Virus record (IMG/VR): IMGVR_UViG_3300024346_000282
Location: 1 to 33,043 of that record
Strand: one strand, 5' to 3'
Length of the DNA: 33,043 nt
DNA from: a virus
Position numbers and translations under genes: made by a program. The notes under the pieces were generated by a model. That model had not been told where the DNA came from. It did not search any database and saw nothing but the letters and a program-made list of their open reading frames with translations. The stretch's first letter is position 1; each line of letters opens with the position of its first letter. Positions 1 to 7,997 of this stretch are shown piece by piece.

Positions 1-2538
1 CAATCTTGGGTTTGCATTTACGCCTTTGGTCAATACAATCTCACCGCCTTCGGCTTCTCCGTAGTGTTGACCGTTGCCGTACATTTGGATTCCTCCTTCA
101 GCGTGAGAAGCACCTTGTAAAACCCCACCCCTTGCGAATTGTGGTGCGGCTGGTGGTTTCTGTGATGCAATAAACCCAATTTGAACCGCGCCAAATGCTG
201 CGGCAATTGCTGCCATTGCTGGACCTAGTGCAACACCTGCAATTGGTACGGCTGCACCTGAACTGTAAGCCGCAATAGCTGCTTGTGCCGTCCCGATAAT
301 GGCATTAGTAATTTGTAGACCTTGACTTAAATTAAAGTTTTTTAATTCAAGTTGATACTTTTCCATCGCGGCTTTCTTTTCGATAGCCTTGATTTTTTCA
401 GCTTTCTTTTCTTCCGATAATGTGCTGTTTTGAATAGCATTTATTTCGGCATTTGCTAGTCTATCAACGCCATCTATTCGCTGTTGATTGGCTTGCATAG
501 CTATTTGAAGAACTCCCGTAATGGTACTTGCCATAGCTTCAGCCACTCCTATTGCTGCTTCCAAGTCATCATCAGTAATTCCTAACGCTTCCGCAAGTGA
601 CGGTACATAATCACCCCCCTCACCAAGACCCTTTGTAATCTTCGCTATTGCATTCTCAACTAACTTGAGATTCTTGAGTTCTTCATCGGTTATGATTCCG
701 TCAGCACCTGCAATGCTAGTCATCAAAGCCAACTTAGTTTGAAGATACTTCAGACTAATCTTTGCCTTTGCATCAGCTAACTCTTGCTCGTTGTCAATTG
801 ACAATTCAGCCGCATCAATTTCTAGCTGCTCATTAATGCTGATTGCCGCTATTTTATCGGTGAACTCTTTAGCAAGTGCCGCCCTATCCATTTCCGCAAT
901 TTTAGCCTGGAACGCTGCCCGTTGCGCTAATTGCTTTGCGTACTTTTCTTCATCAACAGAACCAACCATATCAGCCGATGCGGTGTAAGCGGCTGTCTCA
1001 TCGTCAATGTTAGCTATCTTTTGAAGTAGTGATTCACGCTCAATGAACGCTATCTTTTCTGCTCGTTCTTCCGCGTTCTCAATGCTTATGATTGCGTTGT
1101 TTTTTTCAACCTCTGAAAGTTCATCTATCAACTTGCGCTCATCCTCATAACCTTTAATTACAGCCGCGTTTGCTTTCTCTTGCGCTTTAATTTCGTCCTC
1201 CTTTGCTTTTATTGCCGCCTTTGAGTTCTTCAATTGTTCAGCCGCTTCTTGTTTTGTGATGCTGTTCTCTTTGGCTTTTAAAGTCCGTAGCTTCTTGATG
1301 TTTGCGGCTTCGATGTCTCCAAGTTTCGCTCTTTCTTCGGCTAACTTTTGCTCGTCCTCTTCCATATTTTCACCCAATTTAAGCTGCGCTTCTGTAATCC
1401 TAACTCGCTCCTTTTGTAGTGCAAGTTGTTTCTCCATTAGACCCTCCTGGATTGCGTTAGCCTTCTTAATAGACTCAAGCCTAACCGCGTTGCTTTTGGT
1501 TTCGTCCTCCGCTATCAATTGTAAACTAGCGACCTCCGCTTTTCTCTTGGATGTTTCAACTAGCAAATCACGCTCACTATCTCGCAACTTTTGCATCTGC
1601 TTTTCCAGTCCTGCGGCTGCCTTAGTTTCTCTAACTATTTCGTCTGCAATTCCTGAGAATGCGCCCTTTGCGGTTTCCGCTGCCTTTGAAAATTCACCGC
1701 TAAAGACTTGCGTTAATGCTTCGCCAAGCATTGACATTCTATCTGTTAAAACAGAAACGGTTGCGCCAATACCTGCTAGCCCTTGTGATAATAATTCAGA
1801 ACCGCGTTTTGTTTGGGTTAAGAATGTAACAAGTGAACCAAGAGCAATAACTAACGCACCTATGCCCGTTCCAATGATAGCTAATTTAAGGACTTGTAAA
1901 GCACCACTAAATCCACCCGTTGCTACTGCGCTCGCTTTGGTTGCTGTTGCTTGTGCAACAATGCCATTTTTGAACGTTTGAACCTTCGTAATGACACTAC
2001 CAACGTTTACACCGAATATGTTTATTTGACCAGCTGCGCCTTTCAAAGCATCTTCGTAATTACCTACATTCCTACGGTTATCACCTACGGCTTTCTCGTT
2101 TGCTTTGAGTTTGTCAGTAATAGCTTTGATGGTTGCCTCCATCCGTTTGCCCTCTTTCGAGTTCTCGCGCTGTCCTTTGCTTAACCCGTTGTATTCCTTT
2201 GTCAGAATAGATAGCCGCGCCCGTAGTTGCTCGTTTGAACCCTTCGCAGCATCTACTACCGTTTTGTTATTGGCGTACTCTTTATTGGATGCAGCAAGTG
2301 CTTTGGATGTCTCAGTCATTTTTAGCTTTAGACCTGCTTGTCTTGCGGCTAACTCTGTTGCGCTAATTGTTCCGTCCTTTGCCGCTTGGCTGTTGGCTTT
2401 CTGCTCCTCTTTTAACTTGTTCAATTCAAGCGTAAGCAATGCAGCCGACTTAGCAGAACTAGCCATTGAATCGTTCGCCTTCTTAATGTCCTCCGAGTTG
2501 ATTTCAATATCAACGAGTATCTTCTTTTCTTCTGCCAT
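1..2538 (-). CDS. Tail tape measure protein (3' end beyond window)
   Basis: Open for 846 codons from ATG at 2538 with no stop before the window edge, so the C-terminus is missing. The product is long, Ala/Lys/Glu-rich and largely alpha-helical. Long coiled-coil stretches (many KAEE, KEDEIKAQEK and AAEQLKNSK-like segments) alternate with two hydrophobic segments, one near residues 190-220 (IIGTGIGALVIALGSLV) and one about 100 codons before the left edge (Ala/Gly-rich, ending GFIASQ). This architecture is that of tape measure proteins, which set tail length and travel through the tail tube during infection. Just before the edge comes a Gly-rich segment (ARGGVLQGASHAEGGIQ), often seen towards the C-terminus of such proteins in Bacteroidota phages. 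It follows the 719-aa gene by 2 nt and is the last visible gene of the tail operon. Assignment is by architecture and context, not by a specific motif. Confidence 0.85.
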   Translation of the reverse strand, partial: MAEEKKILVDIEINSEDIKKANDSMASSAKSAALLTLELNKLKEEQKANSQAAKDGTISATELAARQAGLKLKMTETSKALAASNKEYANNKTVVDAAKGSNEQLRARLSILTKEYNGLSKGQRENSKEGKRMEATIKAITDKLKANEKAVGDNRRNVGNYEDALKGAAGQINIFGVNVGSVITKVQTFKNGIVAQATATKASAVATGGFSGALQVLKLAIIGTGIGALVIALGSLVTFLTQTKRGSELLSQGLAGIGATVSVLTDRMSMLGEALTQVFSGEFSKAAETAKGAFSGIADEIVRETKAAAGLEKQMQKLRDSERDLLVETSKRKAEVASLQLIAEDETKSNAVRLESIKKANAIQEGLMEKQLALQKERVRITEAQLKLGENMEEDEQKLAEERAKLGDIEAANIKKLRTLKAKENSITKQEAAEQLKNSKAAIKAKEDEIKAQEKANAAVIKGYEDERKLIDELSEVEKNNAIISIENAEERAEKIAFIERESLLQKIANIDDETAAYTASADMVGSVDEEKYAKQLAQRAAFQAKIAEMDRAALAKEFTDKIAAISINEQLEIDAAELSIDNEQELADAKAKISLKYLQTKLALMTSIAGADGIITDEELKNLKLVENAIAKITKGLGEGGDYVPSLAEALGITDDDLEAAIGVAEAMASTITGVLQIAMQANQQRIDGVDRLANAEINAIQNSTLSEEKKAEKIKAIEKKAAMEKYQLELKNFNLSQGLQITNAIIGTAQAAIAAYSSGAAVPIAGVALGPAMAAIAAAFGAVQIGFIASQKPPAAPQFARGGVLQGASHAEGGIQMYGNGQHYGEAEGGEIVLTKGVNANPRL

Positions 2539-2540
2539 TA

Positions 2541-4700
2541 TTACGGTAATCTAATTAGTTCTACTTCTGTTGAATCTACTTGGTTCACTTTGTATTGGTT
2601 AATGTAGCTGAGATAAAAATAGCAGTTAAATCGGTCTATCCATTTGGGTTTGGTAAAGTCGATTTGATTAATGTCCGAAGCTGATAACCTCATCAACATC
2701 TCAACCATTTGAGGACGTTGGATTATAGCTGTGAGCGTTTCCCAATAAGTCTCTACTAAGTTTGACCAAAGTATCTCATCAAAATAAACCTCACTTGCGC
2801 TTGTCACGGTTGTTGCTCCGATTAGCTGAATTGGTACTGGGCTATCAGTTACAACCTTGTGAACTCCTATACGTGGCTTTCTAGTATTCAACTCATAATA
2901 TTGACCAATGTTGATAGCGCGACCCGTTGTTGCTAATGGTGTTCCGCTACACCCTGGTTTTACGGTTACCGTGTTGCTGGTTGGTCTATCAATTACCATT
3001 ACAATCTGACCGTTAATTGTAGTGCCTCCTATTGTTTGGCTGCCATTACAATCAGCGTATAAAAGTTCATCTCCCACCGCAAACTCAGTATTGGCTGCAA
3101 AGGTTACTGTTGTACCGCTTATTCCGCTTATTACTTCCTCCCTTGATTCCGATGTGTTCAAATCAATGAACGCTTTTGTCATTGTTTCTTGCATAGTAAA
3201 GATTCGGTTGCATAGTCCTAACGGTGCTTTGTAAATCTTCTTTTCACCTTCAGGCTTGTACTCACTTACAATCGTGTGCTTTCCTAAATCCTTTGATTCG
3301 GTTAGTGACGAATCACCCGTATCAATGCTGTATTCAAGAATGTTGTTTTGTTTGTAGCTTCCGTAGTTTGGTGTAATTTCTTCCGTTTCCGTTATGTCTA
3401 CTTTATCGCTCCAATCTTCGCTTGTGTTGCTTGGTATGTCATCAAAGTAAACAAACTCAATGCTATTATTTGTCATATCAGGAATGACAATCAAAGAGAA
3501 CGAATTGACCATGTATTTAATTAGGTCTAACTGCTTGAATTTGGAAGGTAGATTCTTTGAGAAGTTCCAAACAGAACCCCGAATGTAAACATCGTCAGGT
3601 ACATTAGTAAATACAGCCGAATCAATCGTAACACCTACAAATCTTGAGCTTACTTCAATTGTTTCAAATAGTTCTGTGTTCGTTCGTGCCTTGATTGTTG
3701 CCGTGAAAGTTCCGTTTCCGAGCGCGTCAGAATGTGCGTAGTTCTTATTAAATTCAAGAAGCCCAACGTTGACAAATGTCATAACTAGAATACTTGTTCC
3801 GTTTAGCCAATTGGTAACAGTAAACTCAATAACAGCCGTGAATGTTTGGTCAACTGGCTCATTTGGCTGATAACCTGGGAATGGTACTTGAGGAGATGTT
3901 AGGTCATCCCAATTACCAAGTGATATTTGGTTATCGTTGTCAAAGAAGCCGCCTGTGCTATCGTTGTCGATTCCTGCGTACCAAAGAGTACTACCTGCTG
4001 CAACGTTGATTGTATGTGATGATACATTGCACCTAAATCCTTTTGATAATGTCCAAGCGTCTGAATGTAGAATTTCATCATTGACAAACGGCAACACCAT
4101 CTGTTGATACAACGGAACTGAATCAAGTACGTTGGTTACCGTTAGCCCTATCTCGGAAAAAGACCTATCCACAAGGGTTTTCATAAACACGGAAGGAAAC
4201 AACATTGAATGAGATATTGAACCGTTTAGATTCTTGACCATTCCGTAATCAATGTCAGGATAAACGTAGTGGCTTGTGTAATCGTTAAAACGGTTTGCGG
4301 TTACGTTTGCTAAGTTCTGAATGTGGTCTAAATCTGAAAGGTCTAAATCGGTCAACTCTTTGCCGCTTAGTAAATCAATCCAATCAGCGTTACCACCTTT
4401 AACCACTACGCTCAAACTATCCTTAATACTTTGCAATTCAGCAAAGCCGAATACTTGATAGATTCCATCAGTTATGATGTAGCACTCCAAACGTTCCCAG
4501 CGTGTTGTATCGGTTGAATTAAGTTCATTGGGTAATCCGAACACATCTAAGTTATTAGCTGTTCTTGGTAGCTTGAAAGTATTGGAGTAATACCCTTGTC
4601 GGCTTTCAATGTCCGTCAATCGGTTTACTCCGTAACTCATTACGATGACCTCTTTCTTTTCAAGGTCGCAAAGTTTACCGTCTATCCATAGTTCGGTCAT
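2541..4700 (-). CDS. Large tail-associated structural protein
   Basis: This 719-aa protein is not recognised by a catalytic motif. It begins MTELWIDGKLCDLE, reads as mostly beta-structured, and contains a compact Gly/Thr/Val-rich insert around residues 530-610 (ISGTTVTFAANTEFAVGD onward) that looks like a small beta domain. It sits directly before the tape measure gene and is coupled by an ATGA overlap to the preceding 29-codon gene. Proteins of this size and look are common in tail modules of Bacteroidota phages, where they are candidates for distal-tail, hub or baseplate components. Here it comes before the tape measure gene rather than after it, so a tail-tip role is inference only. No cysteine clusters, signal peptide or membrane segment are seen. 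Confidence 0.6.
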   Translation of the reverse strand: MTELWIDGKLCDLEKKEVIVMSYGVNRLTDIESRQGYYSNTFKLPRTANNLDVFGLPNELNSTDTTRWERLECYIITDGIYQVFGFAELQSIKDSLSVVVKGGNADWIDLLSGKELTDLDLSDLDHIQNLANVTANRFNDYTSHYVYPDIDYGMVKNLNGSISHSMLFPSVFMKTLVDRSFSEIGLTVTNVLDSVPLYQQMVLPFVNDEILHSDAWTLSKGFRCNVSSHTINVAAGSTLWYAGIDNDSTGGFFDNDNQISLGNWDDLTSPQVPFPGYQPNEPVDQTFTAVIEFTVTNWLNGTSILVMTFVNVGLLEFNKNYAHSDALGNGTFTATIKARTNTELFETIEVSSRFVGVTIDSAVFTNVPDDVYIRGSVWNFSKNLPSKFKQLDLIKYMVNSFSLIVIPDMTNNSIEFVYFDDIPSNTSEDWSDKVDITETEEITPNYGSYKQNNILEYSIDTGDSSLTESKDLGKHTIVSEYKPEGEKKIYKAPLGLCNRIFTMQETMTKAFIDLNTSESREEVISGISGTTVTFAANTEFAVGDELLYADCNGSQTIGGTTINGQIVMVIDRPTSNTVTVKPGCSGTPLATTGRAINIGQYYELNTRKPRIGVHKVVTDSPVPIQLIGATTVTSASEVYFDEILWSNLVETYWETLTAIIQRPQMVEMLMRLSASDINQIDFTKPKWIDRFNCYFYLSYINQYKVNQVDSTEVELIRLP

Positions 4701-4786
4701 AGCAATAGGCTAATTATTGATGATACTATTAACACTACTATAATCCACGCTAAAATTTCGCTAGGGTCTTTTAAATGTTTGTTCAT
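4697..4786 (-). CDS. 29-aa hydrophobic peptide coupled at both ends
   Basis: A very short gene. The ATG at 4786 overlaps the TGA of the upstream gene as ATGA (4783-4786), and its own TGA overlaps the ATG of the 719-aa gene as ATGA (4697-4700). The product is MNKHLKDPSEI followed by an uninterrupted hydrophobic segment (residues 12-29, LAWIIVVLIVSSIISLLL), so a single-span membrane peptide with a short charged N-terminus. Exact double ATGA junctions, matching those of the rest of the operon, argue that it is translated and not a gap. Function is unknown. Possibilities are a membrane-active peptide (holin-like or superinfection exclusion), or a gene kept mainly to couple translation of its neighbours. 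Confidence 0.6.
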   Translation of the reverse strand: MNKHLKDPSEILAWIIVVLIVSSIISLLL

Positions 4787-5469
4787 TGTGTTTGGATTAC
4801 GTCCTCAATAGCATACATAAAACCGAACTCATATTCAGCAAATGACTCACCACTACGAACCTTTCGGAATGTCTGCCTATCAATTAGAATTGGAACAAAC
4901 CCAGCATCATCCCAAAGATACGCTTGTATTGCTTTGAACGCATCAGCCACAAAATCAGCCGACATTGGAGAAACCTTTCCCGTTGTAACGATTAAACCTT
5001 GATGTACCTCCTCAATCCTCGAATAACGCTTTTCTCCATCGCTATTTATGAATGACGAATCCGAACCTTTGCCCTGCTCAGTTTGCGCTTTACCGTTGAA
5101 GGTGTAACTCTCCCAACCTCCCGAAGGGTCTAACCAAACTAAGTTAGCGTTCTGACAATGTGGCAAATCTAAAGGGGTTGCAGCTATATCACTAACGTTG
5201 ATTGTTATCGTACCTGTTAAAGTACTTGAATCGGAAAGTCTTGTTTGAGTCACTCCAAAAGTGTAAGTTCCTAAAGTTCCTTCAGGTATGTCAATCTCAA
5301 ACTGTGGGAAATTATACGCTCCAAATGGAGATGGTAAAGGTTCAGCCGTTACCCAACTTGGAACAGTTCCAGTAAATGAGTAAAAGTATTGAGTGATGCT
5401 TTGCTCGAATTGGTCACCAAAGGTAGCCATTTCGAAAAGGTCGTAAGTTCTGTCTAGGTAAATTGCCAT
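4783..5469 (-). CDS. Tail or baseplate structural protein, unknown family
   Basis: The 228-aa product begins MAIYLDRTYDLFEMATFGDQ. Residues 30-95 look like an immunoglobulin-like or putative-Ig fold (FSFTGTVPSWVTAE, FPQFEIDIPEGTLGTYTFGV, TLTGTITINV), a type often used as a decoration or carbohydrate-binding module on phage tails. The C-terminal half has one conserved-looking Cys and mixed alpha/beta sequence. It starts at 5469 by sharing one nucleotide with the stop of the 251-aa gene and ends in the ATGA junction with the 29-aa peptide, so it belongs to the tail operon. I do not recognise the family. The structural role rests on context and Ig-like composition. Confidence 0.55.
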   Translation of the reverse strand: MAIYLDRTYDLFEMATFGDQFEQSITQYFYSFTGTVPSWVTAEPLPSPFGAYNFPQFEIDIPEGTLGTYTFGVTQTRLSDSSTLTGTITINVSDIAATPLDLPHCQNANLVWLDPSGGWESYTFNGKAQTEQGKGSDSSFINSDGEKRYSRIEEVHQGLIVTTGKVSPMSADFVADAFKAIQAYLWDDAGFVPILIDRQTFRKVRSGESFAEYEFGFMYAIEDVIQTQ

Positions 5470-6224
5470 TATTGAATAGTAAATGTTGTGCCTATTTCTA
5501 AAAATCCAATTCCTCCCACATTGCCCGTTCCGGGTGTGGCGGCTATGTTGACAATATGCTCACCAAACTCAGCCGTATCTTGCCAAATCATTGAATAGAT
5601 TGTTTTCCCGTTCTGAAAGTGGATTGGCTCACGTGCGTTTAGAATCTTACCAGCCGCATCATAAGCGGCTAGGTCATCTTGCTTGAACGTTCCGTTTAGT
5701 GCGTATCTAGTTGTATGTGATTCAAGTCCAACAAATAGAGCAAAGGGTATTGACATTTGGAAGTCGCGCCCTATTCGGGGTGCTTTGATTTCCTTAAATA
5801 CGCTCTTTAAGAAACCACTTACATCTACCTTACAATTTCCATCTGCTCCACGAATAGCCGTGATACTTGCGACCAATCCATAAGGATAATCTGTAAATCC
5901 AGGGTGAGCAGCATCATAACCAGCGTATAGGTTAACAGGAACACGGGTTGAGATAACCGTACCGCCTGCTCCTGCGGTGTAAGTAGTATCTAACAAAAGA
6001 GCATTTCCCGATATTGAAAGCACCTTGTGAGTTCCTGCGTAGATTCCGCTTGGTATTATCGCGTTAGTCCCCACAATGAAGTTGTCAACGTTTGAAAGTG
6101 GCGAAATGATTAGTTGAAGATTACCTAAATAATTACCAGCCGCAACAAAAGTATATTCAGGAGCAAATGTGTAAATGATTGGTCTGTGAACTGAGTTCCA
6201 AAGGTTAGGTAGTGTAATTGCCAT
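5469..6224 (-). CDS. Tail-module structural protein, unknown family
   Basis: The 251-aa product begins MAITLPNLWNSVHRPIIYTF. It has a beta-rich N-terminal half with a Gly/Thr segment (residues about 45-85, ISPLSNVDNFIVGTNAIIPSG onward) resembling the small beta insert of the 719-aa protein. The C-terminal half carries KSVFKEIKAPRIGRDFQ and ends in a Gly-rich strand segment (GTGNVGGIGFLEIGTTFTI). The ATG at 6224 shares one nucleotide with the stop of the upstream gene. It lies between the gp10-like neck gene and the Ig-like protein gene. No enzyme motif is seen. It is likely a virion protein of the neck or tail, inferred from operon position. Confidence 0.55.
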   Translation of the reverse strand: MAITLPNLWNSVHRPIIYTFAPEYTFVAAGNYLGNLQLIISPLSNVDNFIVGTNAIIPSGIYAGTHKVLSISGNALLLDTTYTAGAGGTVISTRVPVNLYAGYDAAHPGFTDYPYGLVASITAIRGADGNCKVDVSGFLKSVFKEIKAPRIGRDFQMSIPFALFVGLESHTTRYALNGTFKQDDLAAYDAAGKILNAREPIHFQNGKTIYSMIWQDTAEFGEHIVNIAATPGTGNVGGIGFLEIGTTFTIQ

Positions 6225-6712
6225 TATGCTTTTATGTCAAATGCTGTTACTATATTATCTGTTAATCCTTCAACCGCTTTCGATGCTATTAACTGAACAA
6301 ACGCATCAAATTTATCTTGCTTCAATGCGTCCTCCAATAACCCTGAGTTCTGACCTTTGTGAGTTCTCCAAACCATGTTTCCCTCCTTTTGCATTTTGGT
6401 AGCTATTGCATAGGCTAGTGATTTAATCGGCTTATCAGTTGAAATTGGTTTTTCTTTAATCCAACTCTCTATTGGAGATATGGGTGGAAAAGAACCAGGT
6501 CTTCTTCCCCATATTAAAGTGTTAATGTAACCGTTAGCCAATATCTTAAACCCGTTATCCGTGTAGATTATCTCAACAGAATCGTGCAACCGCCCCGAAC
6601 TATTGACTGCACCAAATTTGGTAATCCGCTTGGTTTTGATAGCGTTCTGAATGTCAGCCTTCGTCTGCTCTGCGAAGTTTCGCAATAGTATTTCCTCGTT
6701 AGGACTTAGCAC
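6224..6712 (-). CDS. HK97 gp10-like neck/tail-completion protein
   Basis: The 162-aa product has the pattern of the HK97 gp10-like head-tail joining family: an N-terminal helix (LRNFAEQTKADIQNAI), a small central beta region (SGRLHDSVEIIYTDNGFKILANG), the segment WGRRPGSFPPISPIESWIKEK, then SLAYAIATKMQKEGNMVWRTH. The W-x-G-R plus P-PI-x-x-I-x-x-W-I and xLAYxIxxKIxxEG arrangement is what I recognise. Such proteins sit at the connector or tail-completion interface. It overlaps the next upstream gene (138 aa) by 7 nt and abuts the next downstream gene by a 1-nt stop/start overlap. The family call is moderate and the exact neck position is inference. Confidence 0.6.
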   Translation of the reverse strand: MLSPNEEILLRNFAEQTKADIQNAIKTKRITKFGAVNSSGRLHDSVEIIYTDNGFKILANGYINTLIWGRRPGSFPPISPIESWIKEKPISTDKPIKSLAYAIATKMQKEGNMVWRTHKGQNSGLLEDALKQDKFDAFVQLIASKAVEGLTDNIVTAFDIKA

Positions 6713-7122
6713 TCAACTTGGCTTTTAATCGTCACGCTCAAAGTGTAACCGCTTACACCTTCCAATATTTGGTACTGTGGTTCTGAGCGAATTGAAGTAA
6801 ACTCAATGTCAGAATCATAATCATCTTCTAACCTATCCAAGAAGTCTTGGCATAACAAATCCATTCGGCTAATGATACCCTCCCTCAATGCTTCATCTTG
6901 CAGCCCTTCATCCTTCTCAACGAATGAGAACAACAAAGGCGTAGTTCGTTTAAACGTGTCCTTTGGGTCGCGTTCTTGCGTGAATGGATATAGATGTATT
7001 CTTGGGTATGGTAACGCCTGAGAGTTAGCCGCATCGCTATTACGACCGTGAATAAATGTTCCCGTAGTATTCACAGCTTTAGCCGTGTCTCGAACCATAT
7101 CTAGTAGCTGTTGGTAGGTCAT
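6706..7122 (-). CDS. Putative tail terminator / neck protein
   Basis: The 138-aa product begins MTYQQLLDMVRDTAKAVN. Size, N-terminal helix, a central strand pair (YPRIHLYPF, PLLFSFVEKDEG), a middle helix (LREGIISRMDLLCQDFLDRLEDD) and C-terminal strands (GYTLSVTIKSQVEC) match the alpha/beta layout of small tail-terminator (gpU-like) or head-tail stopper proteins. Position directly before the gp10-like gene supports a neck role, since these two proteins are usually neighbours. Its ATG overlaps the SEC-C gene stop as ATGA (7119-7122). No strong sequence motif is available, so the call rests on size, predicted secondary structure by eye and synteny. Confidence 0.45.
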   Translation of the reverse strand: MTYQQLLDMVRDTAKAVNTTGTFIHGRNSDAANSQALPYPRIHLYPFTQERDPKDTFKRTTPLLFSFVEKDEGLQDEALREGIISRMDLLCQDFLDRLEDDYDSDIEFTSIRSEPQYQILEGVSGYTLSVTIKSQVEC

Positions 7123-7259
7123 TTTCGTTTATACGTTCGTGTGCAATTGGCTCGTTTTCCCTGTTCCTTTAAACAGCAATGTTTGAACTTTAGACTTGAG
7201 CCGCAAGCGCATTTATCATTTCTATGGATGACGTAATTAAATTTAATAGTGTCGTTCAT
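7119..7259 (-). CDS. 46-aa SEC-C zinc-binding mini-protein
   Basis: A very short gene joined by ATGA overlaps to both neighbours (7256-7259 and 7119-7122). The product contains KCACGSSLKFKHCC (residues 16-29), a clear SEC-C motif: C-x-C-G-S-x-x-x-[FY]-K-x-C-C. SEC-C motifs bind one zinc ion and in SecA mediate contacts with SecB and ribosomes. Here the protein is almost nothing but the motif plus a basic tail (KRANCTRTYKRK). It lies between the frameshifted gene and the neck genes of a virion operon. Zinc binding is expected from the family; its role in the phage is unknown. It could be an assembly cofactor, a small chaperone-like factor, or a host-interaction protein. Confidence 0.7.
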   Translation of the reverse strand: MNDTIKFNYVIHRNDKCACGSSLKFKHCCLKEQGKRANCTRTYKRK

Positions 7260-7968
7260 TCTATCGGTTTGTCAGTCTTTGAATTGAAGTATTGGAGATT
7301 CTCACTATACTCCCGTTCCGTCTTTTCAAGTAGTAGGGTTGTGTAGATGTCAATTGCTTTCTTCTCAAGGATTGGGTCGTATTTGAGAACGTCACCTTTC
7401 GCAAGCGCGTGTAAAGTGGCGAACCATCCGAACTGTTGTATCTTTTCAATCCCTGCGGCAATCTCATTGTCGTTTGGTTTGTCTGTGTACATATCTTCCC
7501 ACCTCTTTTGCCATTTCTCAAACTGCAAAAAAAAAACGCCCAATAGCCTAACGCTTCAGGAACTCGCAACCCTTTAATATCAACGCCCGTATACGTCTTA
7601 ATAATCAATTGAGATGCTGCAATCTCAGGAAGTTCTAACTCATTCACGCGCTTAAATTCGGCTTCTGAATTAATCAACTGCAACCATGTACCCTGCTCAA
7701 TAGATAGTTCTTTTACTTCGTCAGGTACTTCAATATATTCGGGTTTCTCGTTCCAAAAAAAGCCGCAAGAATTGAAGATAAAGGATTGAGACTCTAAACT
7801 CATTTCGTTAAAATCCTTCGTGCTTATTCCTGTAAGTGCTTCAATCGCTTCTGTAGTGTCATCGGTGCAAAGAGCGTTCACGTAGTCAATCCATTGCAGG
7901 TCATCAAACGACTGAGGTATCTTCTTGTCCTCAATCCCTCTTTCGGTTATGACTTTAATGCTTACCAT
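7256..7968 (-). CDS. Frameshifted tail-assembly-chaperone-like protein (237 aa if -1 shift)
   Basis: From ATG 7968 the first 147 codons read as a normal acidic protein (MVSIKVITERGIEDKKIPQS onward). At a run of ten T on the coding strand (7536-7527) the reading changes. Continuing in the same frame gives 88 residues with almost no acidic residues, ending at 7261. A -1 shift gives a normal charged, helical protein (FLQFEKWQKRWEDMYTDKP to SKTDKPIE) ending at 7256, whose TGA forms an ATGA overlap with the next gene like other junctions in this operon. The -1 product is therefore the genuine C-terminus. Either the ribosome or polymerase slips on the T tract, giving two products as in phage tail-assembly chaperones, or the tract has one T too few through mutation or sequencing. 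The gene sits just after the large terminase and about 5 kb from the tape measure gene, an unusual place for a tail chaperone. Identity beyond this is inferred. Confidence 0.6.
7527..7536 (-). other. T10 slippery homopolymer (-1 frameshift site)
   Basis: The coding strand reads GCG followed by ten T then GC. In the zero frame the codons are TTT TTT TTT TGC; after a -1 shift they are TTT TTT TTT TTG CAG. The run satisfies the X XXY YYZ heptamer for -1 slippage and is also long enough for RNA polymerase slippage or replication slippage. Both frames stay open for about 270 nt downstream and stop within 5 nt of each other. Confidence 0.7.
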
Positions 7969-7997
7969 TTAATTTACCAAAGATAACGTTTTCATAA

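Noticed and set aside
1256-1981. 241-codon open frame on the plus strand
   Set aside because: Antisense to the tape measure coiled coil. Ser/Leu/Ala-rich composition is the usual shadow of Lys/Glu-rich helices.
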